From Actinotalea ferrariae (lineage in GTDB: Bacteria; Actinomycetota; Actinomycetes; Actinomycetales; Cellulomonadaceae), in assembly GCF_019733465.1 (NCBI RefSeq), contig NZ_JACVQL010000051.1, positions 1-64,000 of the forward strand: a DNA stretch of 64,000 nt. The letters are read 5' to 3'. Both the position numbers and the translations under genes were made by a program. The notes beneath the pieces are model-generated. The model did no database searches, was not told the origin of the DNA, and saw only the letters and a list, made by a program, of their open reading frames with translations. Positions 43,002-52,570 of the stretch are shown here, piece by piece (position 1 is the first letter of the stretch; each line of letters opens with the position of its first letter).

Positions 43002-43874
43002 ACCAGCCTGGACCCGGACGCCCCCGCGACGACGGCGACCGACCCGGTCGGACGGCCTCTCCCGGTGTTCCCCGAGCCCGCGCCCCTCGCCTCCCACGGC
43101 CCGGCGCGGATCATCGCCCTGTGCAACCAGAAGGGCGGCGTCGGGAAGACCACGACCACCATCAACCTGGGTGCCGCCCTGGCCGACTACGGCCGCCGCG
43201 TCCTCGTCGTCGACTTCGACCCGCAGGGTGCCGCCTCGGTGGGCCTGGGGACCAGCCCGCACGAGCTCGAGCGCACGGTCTACAACCTGCTCATGGAGCG
43301 CAACGCGACGCTGGCCGAGGTGGTGCGCCCCACGTCGGTCGAGGGGCTGGACCTGCTGCCGGCGAACATCGACCTCTCGGCCGCCGAGGTCCAGCTCGTG
43401 GGCGAGGTCGCGCGCGAGTCGATCCTCTCGCGCGTGCTGCGGCCCGCGGAGGAGGAGTACGACGTCATCCTCGTCGACTGCCAGCCGTCGCTCGGGCTGC
43501 TGACCGTCAACGCCCTCACCGCCGCCCACGGGGTCCTCATCCCGCTCGAGTGCGAGTTCTTCGCGCTGCGCGGCGTCGCCCTGCTCGTGGAGACGGTCGA
43601 GAAGGTCCGGGACCGGCTCAACCCGCGCCTCCAGGTCGACGGGATCCTCGCGACGATGCACGACCCGCGGACGCTGCACTCGCGCGAGGTGCTCGCGCGC
43701 GTGCACGAGGCTTTCGGCGACCAGCTGCTGCACACCGTCATCGGGCGCACGGTGAAGTTCCCCGACTCGTCCGTGGCCGCCGAGCCGATCACGAGCTACG
43801 CCCCGACGCACCCCGGTGCGACGGCGTACCGCCAGCTCGCACGCGAGCTGGTGGCCCGCGGCGATGCCGCCTGA
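42999..43874 (+). CDS. parA: ParA-family ATPase (chromosome partitioning, scpAB-linked)
   Basis: This 291-residue deviant Walker ATPase has CNQKGGVGKTTTTINLGAAL near residue 42, with the signature Lys. VLVVDFDPQGAAS follows, then ILVDCQPSLGLLTVNAL and PLECEFFALRG. It is the ParA/Soj-like paralogue found beside scpAB, with no parB nearby, so it is probably not the main ParA of the ori region. Its Asp in VDFDPQ and length match the group. scpA starts inside its 3' end. Confidence 0.92.
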   Translation: MTSLDPDAPATTATDPVGRPLPVFPEPAPLASHGPARIIALCNQKGGVGKTTTTINLGAALADYGRRVLVVDFDPQGAASVGLGTSPHELERTVYNLLMERNATLAEVVRPTSVEGLDLLPANIDLSAAEVQLVGEVARESILSRVLRPAEEEYDVILVDCQPSLGLLTVNALTAAHGVLIPLECEFFALRGVALLVETVEKVRDRLNPRLQVDGILATMHDPRTLHSREVLARVHEAFGDQLLHTVIGRTVKFPDSSVAAEPITSYAPTHPGATAYRQLARELVARGDAA

Positions 43875-44886
43875 GGTCGCGGTCGCGACCGGACCCACGC
43901 CCGCCGCGGCGGTGACGGCCGAGAGGCCGGACCAGGTCGCGCCGCCCGGACGCGCGGACGACGGCGCGCCGGCCGGTGCCGGGAGGGCCGTGCAGGGCGG
44001 TGGCTTCGAGGTCCACCTCGAGAACTTCACCGGACCGTTCGACCTGCTGCTGGGCCTCATCGCCAAGCACAAGCTCGACATCACCGAGGTCGCGCTGGCG
44101 CAGGTCACCGACGAGTTCATCGCGGCCGTCCGGGCGGCCGAGCGCACCGACGCGCCCTGGGAGCTCGGCCGGATCAGCGAGTTCCTCGTGGTCGCCGCGA
44201 CGCTGCTCGACCTCAAGGCCGCCAGGCTGCTGCCCTCGGGGGTCGTCGAGGACGCCGAGGACCTCGAGATGCTCGAGGCGCGGGACCTGCTCTTCGCGCG
44301 GCTGCTGCAGTACCGCGCGTACAAGGAGATGGCCGCGGCCCTGGGTGACCGTCTCGCGACGCAGGCGCGCAGCCTGCCGCGTGCCGTCGCGATGGAGCCG
44401 GAGCTCGCGGCGCTCCTGCCCGAGCTCGTGCTCGAGATCGGGCCGTCCGAGCTCGCGATCCTCGCGGCCCACGCGCTGCGCCCCAAGGAGGCGCCCGCGG
44501 GCGTCGACCTCTCGCACCTGCACGCCCCCGCCGTGAGCGTCCGCGAGCAGGCGGCCGTGCTCGTCGACCGGCTGCGCCGCACCGGTTCGGGCTCGTTCCG
44601 TGCGCTCGTGCAGGACGCCGACTCGACCCTGGTCGTCGTCGTGCGGTTCCTCGCGCTCCTCGAGCTCTTCCGCGAGGGCGTCGTCGCCTTCGACCAGATC
44701 GACCCGCTCGGCGAGCTGACCGTGCGGTGGACGGGCTCGGAGGACGGCGACGTCGAGGTGGTCGACGACTACGACGGCGACGCGCCGGAGCCCGCGCCGC
44801 CGGCGCCCGCAGAGGCCGCAGCCCCGGTGCCCGCAAGACCGGAGACCACGCCGGCCGACGCCGGTGACCAGGAGGGACCCGCATGA
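43864..44886 (+). CDS. scpA: Segregation and condensation protein A
   Basis: ScpA is the kleisin subunit of the SMC condensin complex. The 340-residue protein has a variable N-terminus, then GGFEVHLENFTGPFDLLLGLIAKHKLDI (read here as FEVHLENFTGPFDLLLG and LIAKHKLDI). EFLVVAATLLDLKAARLLP follows, and the C-terminal winged helix includes FLALLELFREGVVAFDQ. The acidic Ala/Pro tail is disordered. The ATG at 43864 overlaps parA by 11 bases. Confidence 0.93.
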   Translation: MPPEVAVATGPTPAAAVTAERPDQVAPPGRADDGAPAGAGRAVQGGGFEVHLENFTGPFDLLLGLIAKHKLDITEVALAQVTDEFIAAVRAAERTDAPWELGRISEFLVVAATLLDLKAARLLPSGVVEDAEDLEMLEARDLLFARLLQYRAYKEMAAALGDRLATQARSLPRAVAMEPELAALLPELVLEIGPSELAILAAHALRPKEAPAGVDLSHLHAPAVSVREQAAVLVDRLRRTGSGSFRALVQDADSTLVVVVRFLALLELFREGVVAFDQIDPLGELTVRWTGSEDGDVEVVDDYDGDAPEPAPPAPAEAAAPVPARPETTPADAGDQEGPA

Positions 44887-45599
44887 GCGAGACGGGGCAC
44901 GTCGCGACCGACGAGGGCGCGGAGCCGGAGGTCGAGGCGGTGGACGAGCCGGGAGACGCCGCACCGGCAGCCTCCCCAGGAGCACCCGCCTCCGTCGACG
45001 AGCTCGCGTTCGACGTCGCGGACCTCCCGGGCGGGGCGGCGGCGGCGATCGAGGCCGTCCTCATGGTCGCGGACACGCCCGTGAGCGCCGTGCAGCTCGC
45101 GACGGTGCTCGGCCTGCCGACGGCCGAGGTCGAGGAGACGCTCGTCGCGCTCGCCGAGGAGTACCGGGGCACCGGCGGAGGCCGGCCGCGCGGGTTCGAG
45201 CTGCGGCACGTCGCGGGCGGCTGGCGCATCTACTCGGCGTCCGCGCACGCCGACGTCGTCGGCCGCTTCGTGCTCGACGGGCAGACGGCGCGCCTGACGC
45301 AGGCCGCGCTCGAGACGCTTGCCGTGATCGCCTACCGCCAGCCCGTCACGCGCGGGCAGGTGTCCGCCGTCCGCGGCGTGAACGTGGACTCCGTGGTCCG
45401 CACCCTGACCGCACGCGGCCTCGTGGCGGAGCTCGGCACGGAGCCCAGCGGCGCGGTGCTCTACGGCACGACGTCGTACTTCCTCGAGCGGCTCGGCATG
45501 ACGAGCCTCGACCAGCTGCCGCCGCTCGCGCCGTACCTGCCCGACATCGAGTCGCTCGGCCTCGACGACCAGCGCACGACCGAAGGGGTGGACGCATGA
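44883..45599 (+). CDS. scpB: Segregation and condensation protein B
   Basis: ScpB dimers bind ScpA in the SMC complex. The 238-residue protein has an acidic N-terminus of about 55 residues and then two winged-helix domains. Visible segments are AIEAVLMVADTPVSAVQLA, FELRHVAGGWRIYS, QAALETLAVIAYRQPVTR and VRGVNVDSVVRTL. The C-terminal part reads YGTTSYFLERLGM. It overlaps scpA and rluB by ATGA at both ends. Confidence 0.94.
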   Translation: MSETGHVATDEGAEPEVEAVDEPGDAAPAASPGAPASVDELAFDVADLPGGAAAAIEAVLMVADTPVSAVQLATVLGLPTAEVEETLVALAEEYRGTGGGRPRGFELRHVAGGWRIYSASAHADVVGRFVLDGQTARLTQAALETLAVIAYRQPVTRGQVSAVRGVNVDSVVRTLTARGLVAELGTEPSGAVLYGTTSYFLERLGMTSLDQLPPLAPYLPDIESLGLDDQRTTEGVDA

Positions 45600-46378
45600 G
45601 CCCGCGCAACGACGGAAGGGCCGGGCGCGCCCCGGTCCGTGACGTGCACGACCCGGACGGCACCCGGCTGCAGAAGGTGCTCGCCACCGCCGGCCTCGGT
45701 TCGCGCCGGGCGTGCGAGAACCTCATCGCCGCCGGTCGCGTCGAGGTCGACGGCGTGGTGGTGCGCGAGCTCGGCGTGCGCGTGGACCCGCGCCGCGCGG
45801 TCGTGCACGTCGACGGCATGCGCCTGCAGCTCGACACCTCGCTCGTGACGCTCGCCCTGAACAAGCCGCTCGGCGTGGTCTCGACGATGCACGACCCCCA
45901 GGGCCGCCGGTCCCTGTCCGAGTTCGTCGCGGACCGCCAGGAGCGCCTGTTCCACGTCGGCCGGCTCGACGCCGAGACCGAGGGCCTGCTCCTCATGACG
46001 AACGACGGCGAGCTGGCCAACCGGCTCTCGCACCCGTCGCACGGCGTGCAGAAGACCTACCTCGCGACCGTCGAGGGTCGCGTCAAGGGCGCCGTCGGCG
46101 TGAAGCTGCGGGCCGGCGTGCGGCTCGAGGACGGTCCCGCGGCCGTGGACGAGTTCCGCGTCGTCGACACGGCGCCCGACGCCACGCTCGTCGAGCTCGT
46201 CCTGCACGAGGGGCGCAACCACATCGTGCGCCGCCTCATGGAGGAGGTCGGGCACCCGGTCACGCGGCTCGTGCGGACCCAGGTCGGGCCGATCCGCCTG
46301 GGCGACCTCCGGCCCGGTCGCACGCGCGTGCTCGGCCGGGAGGAGCTCGGCGCCCTCATGACGGCGGTGGGCCTGTGA
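45596..46378 (+). CDS. rluB: 23S rRNA pseudouridine synthase (RluB/RsuA family)
   Basis: It isomerises uridine to pseudouridine in rRNA. The 260-residue protein has an N-terminal S4 RNA-binding domain (LQKVLATAGLGSRRACENLI). The catalytic core has the Asp motif HVGRLDAETEGLLLMTNDG near residue 120, KPLGVVSTMHDP and EGRNHIVRRLM. The family match to RluB-type is good; the exact uridine is not shown. It closes the parA-scpAB-rluB operon. Confidence 0.93.
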   Translation: MSPRNDGRAGRAPVRDVHDPDGTRLQKVLATAGLGSRRACENLIAAGRVEVDGVVVRELGVRVDPRRAVVHVDGMRLQLDTSLVTLALNKPLGVVSTMHDPQGRRSLSEFVADRQERLFHVGRLDAETEGLLLMTNDGELANRLSHPSHGVQKTYLATVEGRVKGAVGVKLRAGVRLEDGPAAVDEFRVVDTAPDATLVELVLHEGRNHIVRRLMEEVGHPVTRLVRTQVGPIRLGDLRPGRTRVLGREELGALMTAVGL

Positions 46379-46451
46379 GCGCGCCGCGCGGGGCGCTGGG
46401 TACGCTGCCCGGCGGCCGGCCGCCCGGGGCGCGGCCGGACGGGGGTGCACG

Positions 46452-46814
46452 ATGACGGTCCGCGCGATCCGCGGCGCGACGCAGCTCGAGGGCGACGAGC
46501 GCGAGCACCTCTTCGAGCGCACGACGGAGCTCGTGCAGGCGGTGCTCGCCGCGAACGACCTGGGCATCGACGAGCTCATCTCGATCTTCTTCACGTGCAC
46601 GCCCGACCTGCGCAGCGACTTCCCCGCCACGGCCGCGCGCGAGATGGGCCTCGGCGCCGTGCCGCTCATGTGCGCGGTCGAGATCGACGTGCCGCACGCG
46701 CTGCCGCGCGTCGTCCGGCTCATGGCGCACGCGAACCTCGACCGCCCGCGGGACGACGTGCGGCACGTGTACCTCCACGGCGCGACGGTGCTGCGCCGCG
46801 ACCTGGCCCAGTGA
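46452..46814 (+). CDS. aroH: Chorismate mutase, AroH type
   Basis: It converts chorismate to prephenate for phenylalanine and tyrosine synthesis. The 120-residue protein is of the trimeric AroH fold: VRAIRGATQLEGDERE, LISIFFTCTPDLRSDFPA, the AAREMGLGAVPLMCAVEIDVP segment (read in two parts, AAREMGLGAVP and LMCAVEIDVP) and VRHVYLHGATVLR. GGGGGTG is about 7 bases before the ATG. tyrA begins inside its stop, an obvious functional pair. Confidence 0.93.
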   Translation: MTVRAIRGATQLEGDEREHLFERTTELVQAVLAANDLGIDELISIFFTCTPDLRSDFPATAAREMGLGAVPLMCAVEIDVPHALPRVVRLMAHANLDRPRDDVRHVYLHGATVLRRDLAQ

Positions 46815-47965
46815 GCGGCCCTGCGGACCGGCCCGTGAACGGGCCGGCGGGCGCACCGGTGGCGGCGACGCGCGGACCTGTCCGCGTGGTCGGCACCGGC
46901 CTCCTGGGGACGAGCATCGGCCTCGGCCTGCGTGGGCTCGGCGTGGACGTCGTGCTCCACGACCCGTCGCTGACGACCGTGCTCCTCGCGCAGGACGTCG
47001 GCGCGGGCCGGGTCGCGACCCCGGACGACCAGGACGTCCGCCTCGTCGTCGTGGCCGCGCCGCCCGACGTGACGCACGACGTCGTCCTCGCCGAGCTCGA
47101 GGCGTTCCCGGACGCCGTCGTCACGGACGTCGCGAGCGTCAAGGGCGCCGTGCTCGACGCGCTGCGCGACGCGGGCGCGGACCTCAGCCGGTACGTCGGC
47201 TCGCACCCGATGGCGGGCTCCGAGCGCAGCGGCCCGACCGCCGCGCGCGGCGACCTCTTCACGGGCCGGCCGTGGGTCGTCGTCGGCTCGGGGGAGTCGT
47301 CGAGCGTCGCCGTGCTGGCGGTGCGAGACCTGGTGTCCGACCTGGGCGCGACCCCCGTGATGCTCGACGCGTCGACGCACGACGCGGCCGTCGCGCTCGT
47401 CTCGCACGTCCCGCAGATCGCGGCGTCGCTCGTCGCGGCGCGCCTGCGCGAGGCGGACCCCGCGGCGCTCGACCTGGCGGGCCAGGGGCTGCGTGACGTC
47501 ACGCGCATCGCCGCGAGCGACCCGGCGCTGTGGACGTCGATCCTCGCCGCCAACGCGGACGCGGTGGCACCGGTGCTGCGCGCGTTGCGGGACGACCTCG
47601 ACGCCGTCGTCACCGCGCTCGACGGCGCGGCGTCGACCGGTCCGTGGAGCGCGCCGCCCCGCGGCGCCCTCGGCTCGGTCGCGGCGGCCATCGCCGCCGG
47701 CAACGCGGGCGTCGCCCGCATCCCCGGCAAGCACGGCGGCGTGCGGACGACGTACGACGTCGTCACGGTGCTCGTGCCCGACCAGCCGGGGGAGCTCGCA
47801 CGGCTCCTCGTCGAGGTCGGCTCGGCGGGGATCAACCTGGAGGAGCTGCAGCTCGAGCACGCGCCGCACCGGGCGGTGGGCCTCGCGTCGATCTCCGTGC
47901 TGCGCGGGCTCGGCGGCCGGCTCGAGGACGAGCTGCGCGGACGTGGATGGAGGCTGGCCGGATGA
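46811..47965 (+). CDS. tyrA: Prephenate dehydrogenase with ACT domain
   Basis: It oxidatively decarboxylates prephenate to 4-hydroxyphenylpyruvate. The 384-residue protein has the NAD-binding GTGLLGTSIGLGL near residue 27, VTDVASVKGAV, and the catalytic His region VGSHPMAGSERSGP near residue 135. The helical dimerisation domain contains ALVSHVPQIAASL. The C-terminal ACT domain (VTVLVPDQPGELARLLVEV) begins near residue 315 and probably binds tyrosine for feedback control. GTGA overlaps with aroH and ATGA with cmk. Confidence 0.94.
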   Translation: MSGPADRPVNGPAGAPVAATRGPVRVVGTGLLGTSIGLGLRGLGVDVVLHDPSLTTVLLAQDVGAGRVATPDDQDVRLVVVAAPPDVTHDVVLAELEAFPDAVVTDVASVKGAVLDALRDAGADLSRYVGSHPMAGSERSGPTAARGDLFTGRPWVVVGSGESSSVAVLAVRDLVSDLGATPVMLDASTHDAAVALVSHVPQIAASLVAARLREADPAALDLAGQGLRDVTRIAASDPALWTSILAANADAVAPVLRALRDDLDAVVTALDGAASTGPWSAPPRGALGSVAAAIAAGNAGVARIPGKHGGVRTTYDVVTVLVPDQPGELARLLVEVGSAGINLEELQLEHAPHRAVGLASISVLRGLGGRLEDELRGRGWRLAG

Positions 47966-48675
47966 ATGGGCTCGTCATCGCGGTCGACGGGCCCTCGGGC
48001 TCGGGCAAGTCGAGCGTGTGCCGGCAGGTCGCCGCGCGTCTCGGCCTCGCGTACCTCGACACCGGGGCGATGTACCGCGCGGCGACGTGGTGGTGCCTCG
48101 CGCAGGGCGTCGACCTCGCCGACGGCCCCGCCGTGACGGCGGCGGTCCACGCCATGGTCCTCGAGCTCGACCTCAACCCGCGGCTGCCGGTGTTCCGCGT
48201 GGAGGGCACGGACGTCGGGACGGCGATCCGCGCGGGTGAGATCTCGGCCGTCGTGAGCGCCGTGGCGACCAACCTCGACGTGCGCGCCGACCTCGGGGCG
48301 CGTCAGCGCCGGGTCATCGAGGTCGAGCGCGGTGGGGAGGGCTTCAGCGAGGGGCGCGGCGTGGTCGTCGAGGGGCGCGACATCACGACGGTCATCGCGC
48401 CGGACGCCGACGTGCGCATCCTGCTGACCGCGAGCGAGGAGGCGCGGCTCGCGCGCCGGGCCCGCGAGCTGCACGGGTCCGACGACGCCCGCAGCGTCGC
48501 TGCCACGCGGGACCAGGTGGTCCGCCGCGACGAGCAGGACTCGACCGTCGTGGAGTTCCGCACGGCCGCGGACGGCGTCGTCACCGTCGACTCCTCCGAG
48601 CTCGACCTCGAGCAGACGGTCCAGGCCGTGCTCGCCGTCGTCGCGCGCGAGACGGGCGCGGCGGCCGACCGGTGA
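47962..48675 (+). CDS. cmk: Cytidylate kinase
   Basis: It phosphorylates CMP and dCMP. The 237-residue P-loop kinase has VDGPSGSGKSSVCRQVA near residue 8, YLDTGAMYRAATWW, VVEGRDITTVIAPDAD near 133 and RDEQDSTVVEFRTA near 190. These are the NMP-binding and lid elements of the family. The ATG at 47962 overlaps the tyrA stop. Confidence 0.95.
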   Translation: MNGLVIAVDGPSGSGKSSVCRQVAARLGLAYLDTGAMYRAATWWCLAQGVDLADGPAVTAAVHAMVLELDLNPRLPVFRVEGTDVGTAIRAGEISAVVSAVATNLDVRADLGARQRRVIEVERGGEGFSEGRGVVVEGRDITTVIAPDADVRILLTASEEARLARRARELHGSDDARSVAATRDQVVRRDEQDSTVVEFRTAADGVVTVDSSELDLEQTVQAVLAVVARETGAAADR

Positions 48676-48682
48676 CCGCGCG

Positions 48683-49390
48683 GTGAGCGACGCCGTCCGG
48701 GTGCCCGGAGCGGCCGGGCCGCGGTGGTCGCGGTGGGTCGGGCGCTTCCTCGCGCGCGTCGTGTGGGACACCCGGGTGGTCGGCCGCGAGCACGTGCCGC
48801 GGACGGGTCCGGTCATCCTCGCCGCGAACCACCTCGGCGTCGTGGACGGTCCGCTGGTCCACGGCGTCGTGCCGCGCGGTACGCACATCCTCGTCAAGGA
48901 GGAGATGTTCCGCGGCCCCGTCGGTGCCGTGCTGCGCGCCGCCGGCCAGATCCCGGTGGACCGCACGGGCGGACGGCCGGCACTGGCCGCCGCCCTTGCC
49001 GTGCTGCGCCGGGGCGACGCCGTCGGGATCTTCCCCGAGGGCAACCGCGGACGCGGCGACGCGTCGACGGCCCGCGCGGGCGTGGCCTGGCTCGCCGTCA
49101 ACTCGGGAGCGCCCGTGGTGCCCGTGGCGGTGCTCGGCACGCGGCGCACGGGGGAGTCGGTGGGGCACGTGCCCGGCGCGCGGCGTCGTCTGCACATCGA
49201 GTTCGGACCGCCCGTCGTCATCGAGCGCCCCGCGGGCGCCTCGGGCCGCGCCGCCGTGGCGCACGCCAACGACGTGCTCCGTACGGCTCTCGCCGCGCAC
49301 GTGCTCGACGTCAGCCGGCGCAGCGGGTTCGCGCTGCCGGACGACGTCCCCGACGACCGCGGTGAGGGTGGCGCGCACCGCGGCACGTGA
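48683..49390 (+). CDS. plsC: 1-Acylglycerol-3-phosphate acyltransferase family (PlsC)
   Basis: It transfers an acyl chain to lysophosphatidic acid or a similar acceptor at the membrane. The 235-residue protein has the catalytic HX4D motif in LAANHLGVVDGPLV near residue 50. The acceptor-binding IFPEGNRGRGD is near 115 and VPVAVLGTRRTGESV near 150. The cmk-plsC-der order is common in Actinobacteria. The GTG start lies 7 bases after the cmk stop. Confidence 0.9.
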   Translation: MSDAVRVPGAAGPRWSRWVGRFLARVVWDTRVVGREHVPRTGPVILAANHLGVVDGPLVHGVVPRGTHILVKEEMFRGPVGAVLRAAGQIPVDRTGGRPALAAALAVLRRGDAVGIFPEGNRGRGDASTARAGVAWLAVNSGAPVVPVAVLGTRRTGESVGHVPGARRRLHIEFGPPVVIERPAGASGRAAVAHANDVLRTALAAHVLDVSRRSGFALPDDVPDDRGEGGAHRGT

Positions 49391-49432
49391 GCGGGTTCGT
49401 CGCGGACCCGTCCGGCAGGGGAGGATGGGCCC

Positions 49433-51031
49433 ATGACCGACCAGCACCGCGACGACAGCGCCCTCGACCACAGCGCCCTCGACGACAGCGCCCTGGAGGA
49501 GAGCGCGCTCGACGACGGCGCGTCGGACGACAGCGCCTTCGCCACAGGTGCGGCCGACGCCATCACCGCCCCCGACGCCTCTCTCCCGCAGACGCCCGAG
49601 GAGCTCGCCCGCGAGCAGGCGCTGCGCGCCGGGCTCACCGAGTTCGAGCTCGGCGAGGAGGACCTCGCGCTGCTCGACGGCGAGGCCCGCGACGACGCCG
49701 ACGCGCCCGCGGCCGGTCCGGTGCCGGTGCTCGCCGTCGTCGGTCGCCCGAACGTCGGCAAGTCGACGCTCGTGAACCGCATCCTCGGCCGGCGTGAGGC
49801 CGTGGTCGAGGACACGCCGGGCGTCACGCGCGACCGCGTGAGCTACCCGGCCGAGTGGGCCGGCCGCAACTTCACGCTCGTCGACACCGGCGGCTGGGAG
49901 GTCGACGTCGCCGGCATCCACGCGCGCGTCGCCGAGCAGGCCGAGGTCGCGATCGACCTGGCCGACGTCGTGCTGTTCGTCGTCGACGCGACCGTCGGTG
50001 CGACGTCGACCGACGAGCAGGTCGTGCGGCTGCTCCGCAAGGCCGGCAAGCCGGTCGTGCTCGCCGCGAACAAGGTCGACGGGCCGCGCAGCGAGTCCGA
50101 CGCGGCCGAGCTGTGGAGCCTCGGGCTCGGCGAGCCGCACCCCATCTCGGCGCTGCACGGGCGCGGCACCGGCGACCTGCTCGACGCCGTCGTCGAGAAG
50201 ATGCCCGAGGTGTCCGCGAAGGGCACCCTGCGGCCCGGTGGGCCGCGGCGCGTGGCGCTCGTCGGTCGCCCGAACGTCGGCAAGTCGAGCCTGCTGAACA
50301 AGATCCTCGGCGAGGACCGCGTGGTCGTCGACGCCGAGGCCGGCACGACGCGCGACCCCGTCGACGAGCTCGTCGAGCTCGGCGGCAAGGCGTGGTGGTT
50401 CGTCGACACGGCCGGCATCCGGCGGCGCGTGCACCAGACGTCCGGCGCGGACTTCTACGCGTCGCTGCGCACGCAGGCCGCGATCGAGAAGGCCGAGGTC
50501 GCCGTCGTGCTCGTCGACGCGAGCGTGAAGATGACCGAGCAGGACACGCGCGTCATCTCGCAGGTCGTCGAGGCGGGGCGTGCGCTCGTCATCGCCTACA
50601 ACAAGTGGGACCTCATGGACGAGGACCGTCGCCCGTTCCTCGAGCGCGAGATCGAGCAGGACCTCGTGCAGGTCCAGTGGGCACCGCGGGTCAACGTGTC
50701 CGCGAAGACGGGCTGGCACAAGGACCGCCTGGTGCCCGCGATCGAGCGCTCGCTCGCCTCGTGGGACATGCGCATCCCGACCGGCCGGCTCAACGCCTTC
50801 CTGGGCGAGCTCGTGGCCGCGCACCCGCACCCGCTGAGGGGCGGCAAGCAGCCGCGCATCCTCTTCGCGACCCAGGCCGACACGCGCCCGCCGCGCTTCG
50901 TCATCTTCGCCACGGGGTTCCTCGAGGCGGGCTACCGGCGCTTCATCGAGCGGCGCCTGCGCGAGACGTTCGGCTTCGAGGGCTCGCCCATCTCGATCTC
51001 GGTGCGCGTGCGGGAGAAGCGCAAGCGGTGA
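49433..51031 (+). CDS. der: Ribosome biogenesis GTPase Der (EngA), extended N-terminus
   Basis: This double-GTPase acts in 50S subunit assembly. The 532-residue protein has two G domains. The first starts [16 protein letters not shown] at about residue 100, with DTGGWE and AANKVDG. The second starts [15 protein letters not shown] at about 275, with DTAGIRRR and YNKWDLM. A KH-like C-terminal domain ends VRVREKRKR. The first 95 or so residues are an acidic extension beginning with repeats of the type DDSALD, not part of the core family. The ATG at 49433 follows GGGGAGGA by 7 bases. Confidence 0.95.
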   Translation: MTDQHRDDSALDHSALDDSALEESALDDGASDDSAFATGAADAITAPDASLPQTPEELAREQALRAGLTEFELGEEDLALLDGEARDDADAPAAGPVPVLAVVGRPNVGKSTLVNRILGRREAVVEDTPGVTRDRVSYPAEWAGRNFTLVDTGGWEVDVAGIHARVAEQAEVAIDLADVVLFVVDATVGATSTDEQVVRLLRKAGKPVVLAANKVDGPRSESDAAELWSLGLGEPHPISALHGRGTGDLLDAVVEKMPEVSAKGTLRPGGPRRVALVGRPNVGKSSLLNKILGEDRVVVDAEAGTTRDPVDELVELGGKAWWFVDTAGIRRRVHQTSGADFYASLRTQAAIEKAEVAVVLVDASVKMTEQDTRVISQVVEAGRALVIAYNKWDLMDEDRRPFLEREIEQDLVQVQWAPRVNVSAKTGWHKDRLVPAIERSLASWDMRIPTGRLNAFLGELVAAHPHPLRGGKQPRILFATQADTRPPRFVIFATGFLEAGYRRFIERRLRETFGFEGSPISISVRVREKRKR

Positions 51032-51047
51032 GCCCGTCGCTGATCCC

Positions 51048-52133
51048 ATGAGCGCCTCGACCGACCGTCCCGTGCAGCGTGCCCGGCACCCCGGGCCGCT
51101 GCTGCGGTGGGGCCTGCCCCGCGACCCGGCGGCGTCGTCGCACCTCGCGGCGTTCGTCGTCGGGGCGGTCGTCACCGTGCTCCTCACGCGTGGCCTCCTC
51201 GCAGCCGCGGACTACCCGCAGGTCGGCGGGGACGGGCTGCACGTCGCGCACGTGCTGTGGGGCGGGCTGCTCATGGCCGTCGCGTTCGTCGTGCTCCTGT
51301 CCTTCGCCGGTCCGGTCGTCCGGCCGATCGGCGCGGTGCTGGGCGGCATCGGCTTCGGGCTGTTCGTCGACGAGGTCGGCAAGTTCGTGACGTCGGACAA
51401 CGACTACTTCTACGAACCGACGGCGGCGCTGATCTACCTCGTGGTCGTCGCGCTCGTCCTGCTCGGCGAGGCGCTGCACGGGCGCACGCGGCACCACCCG
51501 ACCGAGCACCTGGCGGCAGCCGCGGACCACGCCGTCGCGGGGCTGGTCGGCGGCTTCACGCCGCACGCGCGGCAGGACGCGCGGGAGGCGGTGGAGCGGG
51601 CCGAGTCCGAGGCGGACGGTCCCGTGCGCGGGGCGGCGGAGGTCCGCGCGCTGCTCGACGTCGTCGACGACGACCCCAGCGAGCTGCCCAACCCGGCCGA
51701 CGTCGTGGGCCGCGCGGTCGTCCGCACGCTGCGGCGCCTGGTGAGCGCGCGGTGGGTGCCGCGGGTCACGGTGGCCGTGCTGCTCCTCACGTCGCTCGGC
51801 ACCGTGGTGCGCGGGCTGATGGCGTGGCGCGCGGGCACGGACGTGCCGGACTGGATGATCGTCGCGATGCTCGCGAGTGCGGCCGTCTCGGCGGGATTCG
51901 CGGTCTCGGGTCTCGTCGTGGCACGTCGCGACCGGCTGCGGGCCTACCGCCGGTTCCGTCGGGCGGTGCTCGTCAGCCTCCTGGTGACGCAGGTGTTCGT
52001 GTTCCGGCTCGAGGAGTGGGCCGCCACGACGGGCCTGGTGATCGACCTGCTGGTCCTGGGGCTCGTCGCCGCCGAGATCGCGCAGATGCACGACCAGCAC
52101 GACCGCCGTCGGGCCGGACGCGCGCGGCCCTGA
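51048..52133 (+). CDS. Multi-pass membrane protein of unknown function
   Basis: This 361-residue protein has at least six hydrophobic helices. Near the N-terminus is [20 protein letters not shown], then [20 protein letters not shown] and [18 protein letters not shown], and [15 protein letters not shown]. Around residues 250-330 are [19 protein letters not shown] and [17 protein letters not shown] cytoplasmic segment of about 80 residues rich in Glu/Ala lies between the halves. The sequence [20 protein letters not shown] is the most distinctive part. I do not recognise a named family. It follows der by 16 bases and may share its transcript. Confidence 0.8.
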   Translation: MSASTDRPVQRARHPGPLLRWGLPRDPAASSHLAAFVVGAVVTVLLTRGLLAAADYPQVGGDGLHVAHVLWGGLLMAVAFVVLLSFAGPVVRPIGAVLGGIGFGLFVDEVGKFVTSDNDYFYEPTAALIYLVVVALVLLGEALHGRTRHHPTEHLAAAADHAVAGLVGGFTPHARQDAREAVERAESEADGPVRGAAEVRALLDVVDDDPSELPNPADVVGRAVVRTLRRLVSARWVPRVTVAVLLLTSLGTVVRGLMAWRAGTDVPDWMIVAMLASAAVSAGFAVSGLVVARRDRLRAYRRFRRAVLVSLLVTQVFVFRLEEWAATTGLVIDLLVLGLVAAEIAQMHDQHDRRRAGRARP

Positions 52134-52160
52134 CGTCCCGCCCGCGCCAGGTCACGGGGG

Positions 52161-52313
52161 TCACCCGGCGTCGAAGCGCTCCTCGTCGTCGTCCTCGCCG
52201 AGGACCGGCGACGACGGCGTCGGGTCGGACTCGTCAGGGCCCGTCCCCGCGTCGAGCGGTGCGTCGGAGGTGGTGGTGTCGTCGTCGTCGCCCGGACGTC
52301 GCTCGTCGGTCAT
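52161..52313 (-). CDS. Small acidic protein of unknown function
   Basis: This 50-residue open frame starts MTDERRPGDDDDTTTSDA and ends DDDEERFDAG. It is very acidic and probably disordered. AGGGA is 6 bases before the ATG. It lies between two plus-strand genes, next to the minisatellite. Short Asp/Glu-rich frames arise easily in GC-rich DNA, so existence is moderately supported. Confidence 0.45.
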   Translation of the reverse strand: MTDERRPGDDDDTTTSDAPLDAGTGPDESDPTPSSPVLGEDDDEERFDAG

Positions 52314-52384
52314 GGCCGTCCCTTCGTCACCCGCCGCCCGGTCGGACGGCTGCGACCAGCAGACCACGCGCCTCCGCCACCCGC

Positions 52385-52480
52385 AGGTGGGCGCGGAGGT
52401 GGGCACGGAGGTGGGCACGGAGGTGGGCACGGAGGTGGGCACGGAGGTGGGCACGGAGGTGGGCGCAGAGGTGGGCGCGG
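52385..52480. repeat. Minisatellite, eight 12-base units
   Basis: Eight consecutive copies of AGGTGGGCACGG or near variants run from 52385 to 52480; the first and last two differ at one or two positions (GCG or CAG for ACG). All reading frames stay open because 12 is a multiple of three, but no frame has codon use or context of a gene. It lies in the 257-base gap between the small acidic protein and the 79-residue protein. Confidence 0.9.
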
Positions 52481-52570
52481 TTGCCGGTCCATCGCGGCGG
52501 ACGGACAGTGGTCTCGTCCGCACCATCCACCCCGTACGACGCACTGCGTACGACCGACGAGGGAGCAGCC

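Noticed and set aside
52385-52480. CRISPR-like array
   Set aside because: The units are directly adjacent 12-mers without spacers, so this is a simple tandem repeat. No cas genes are present.
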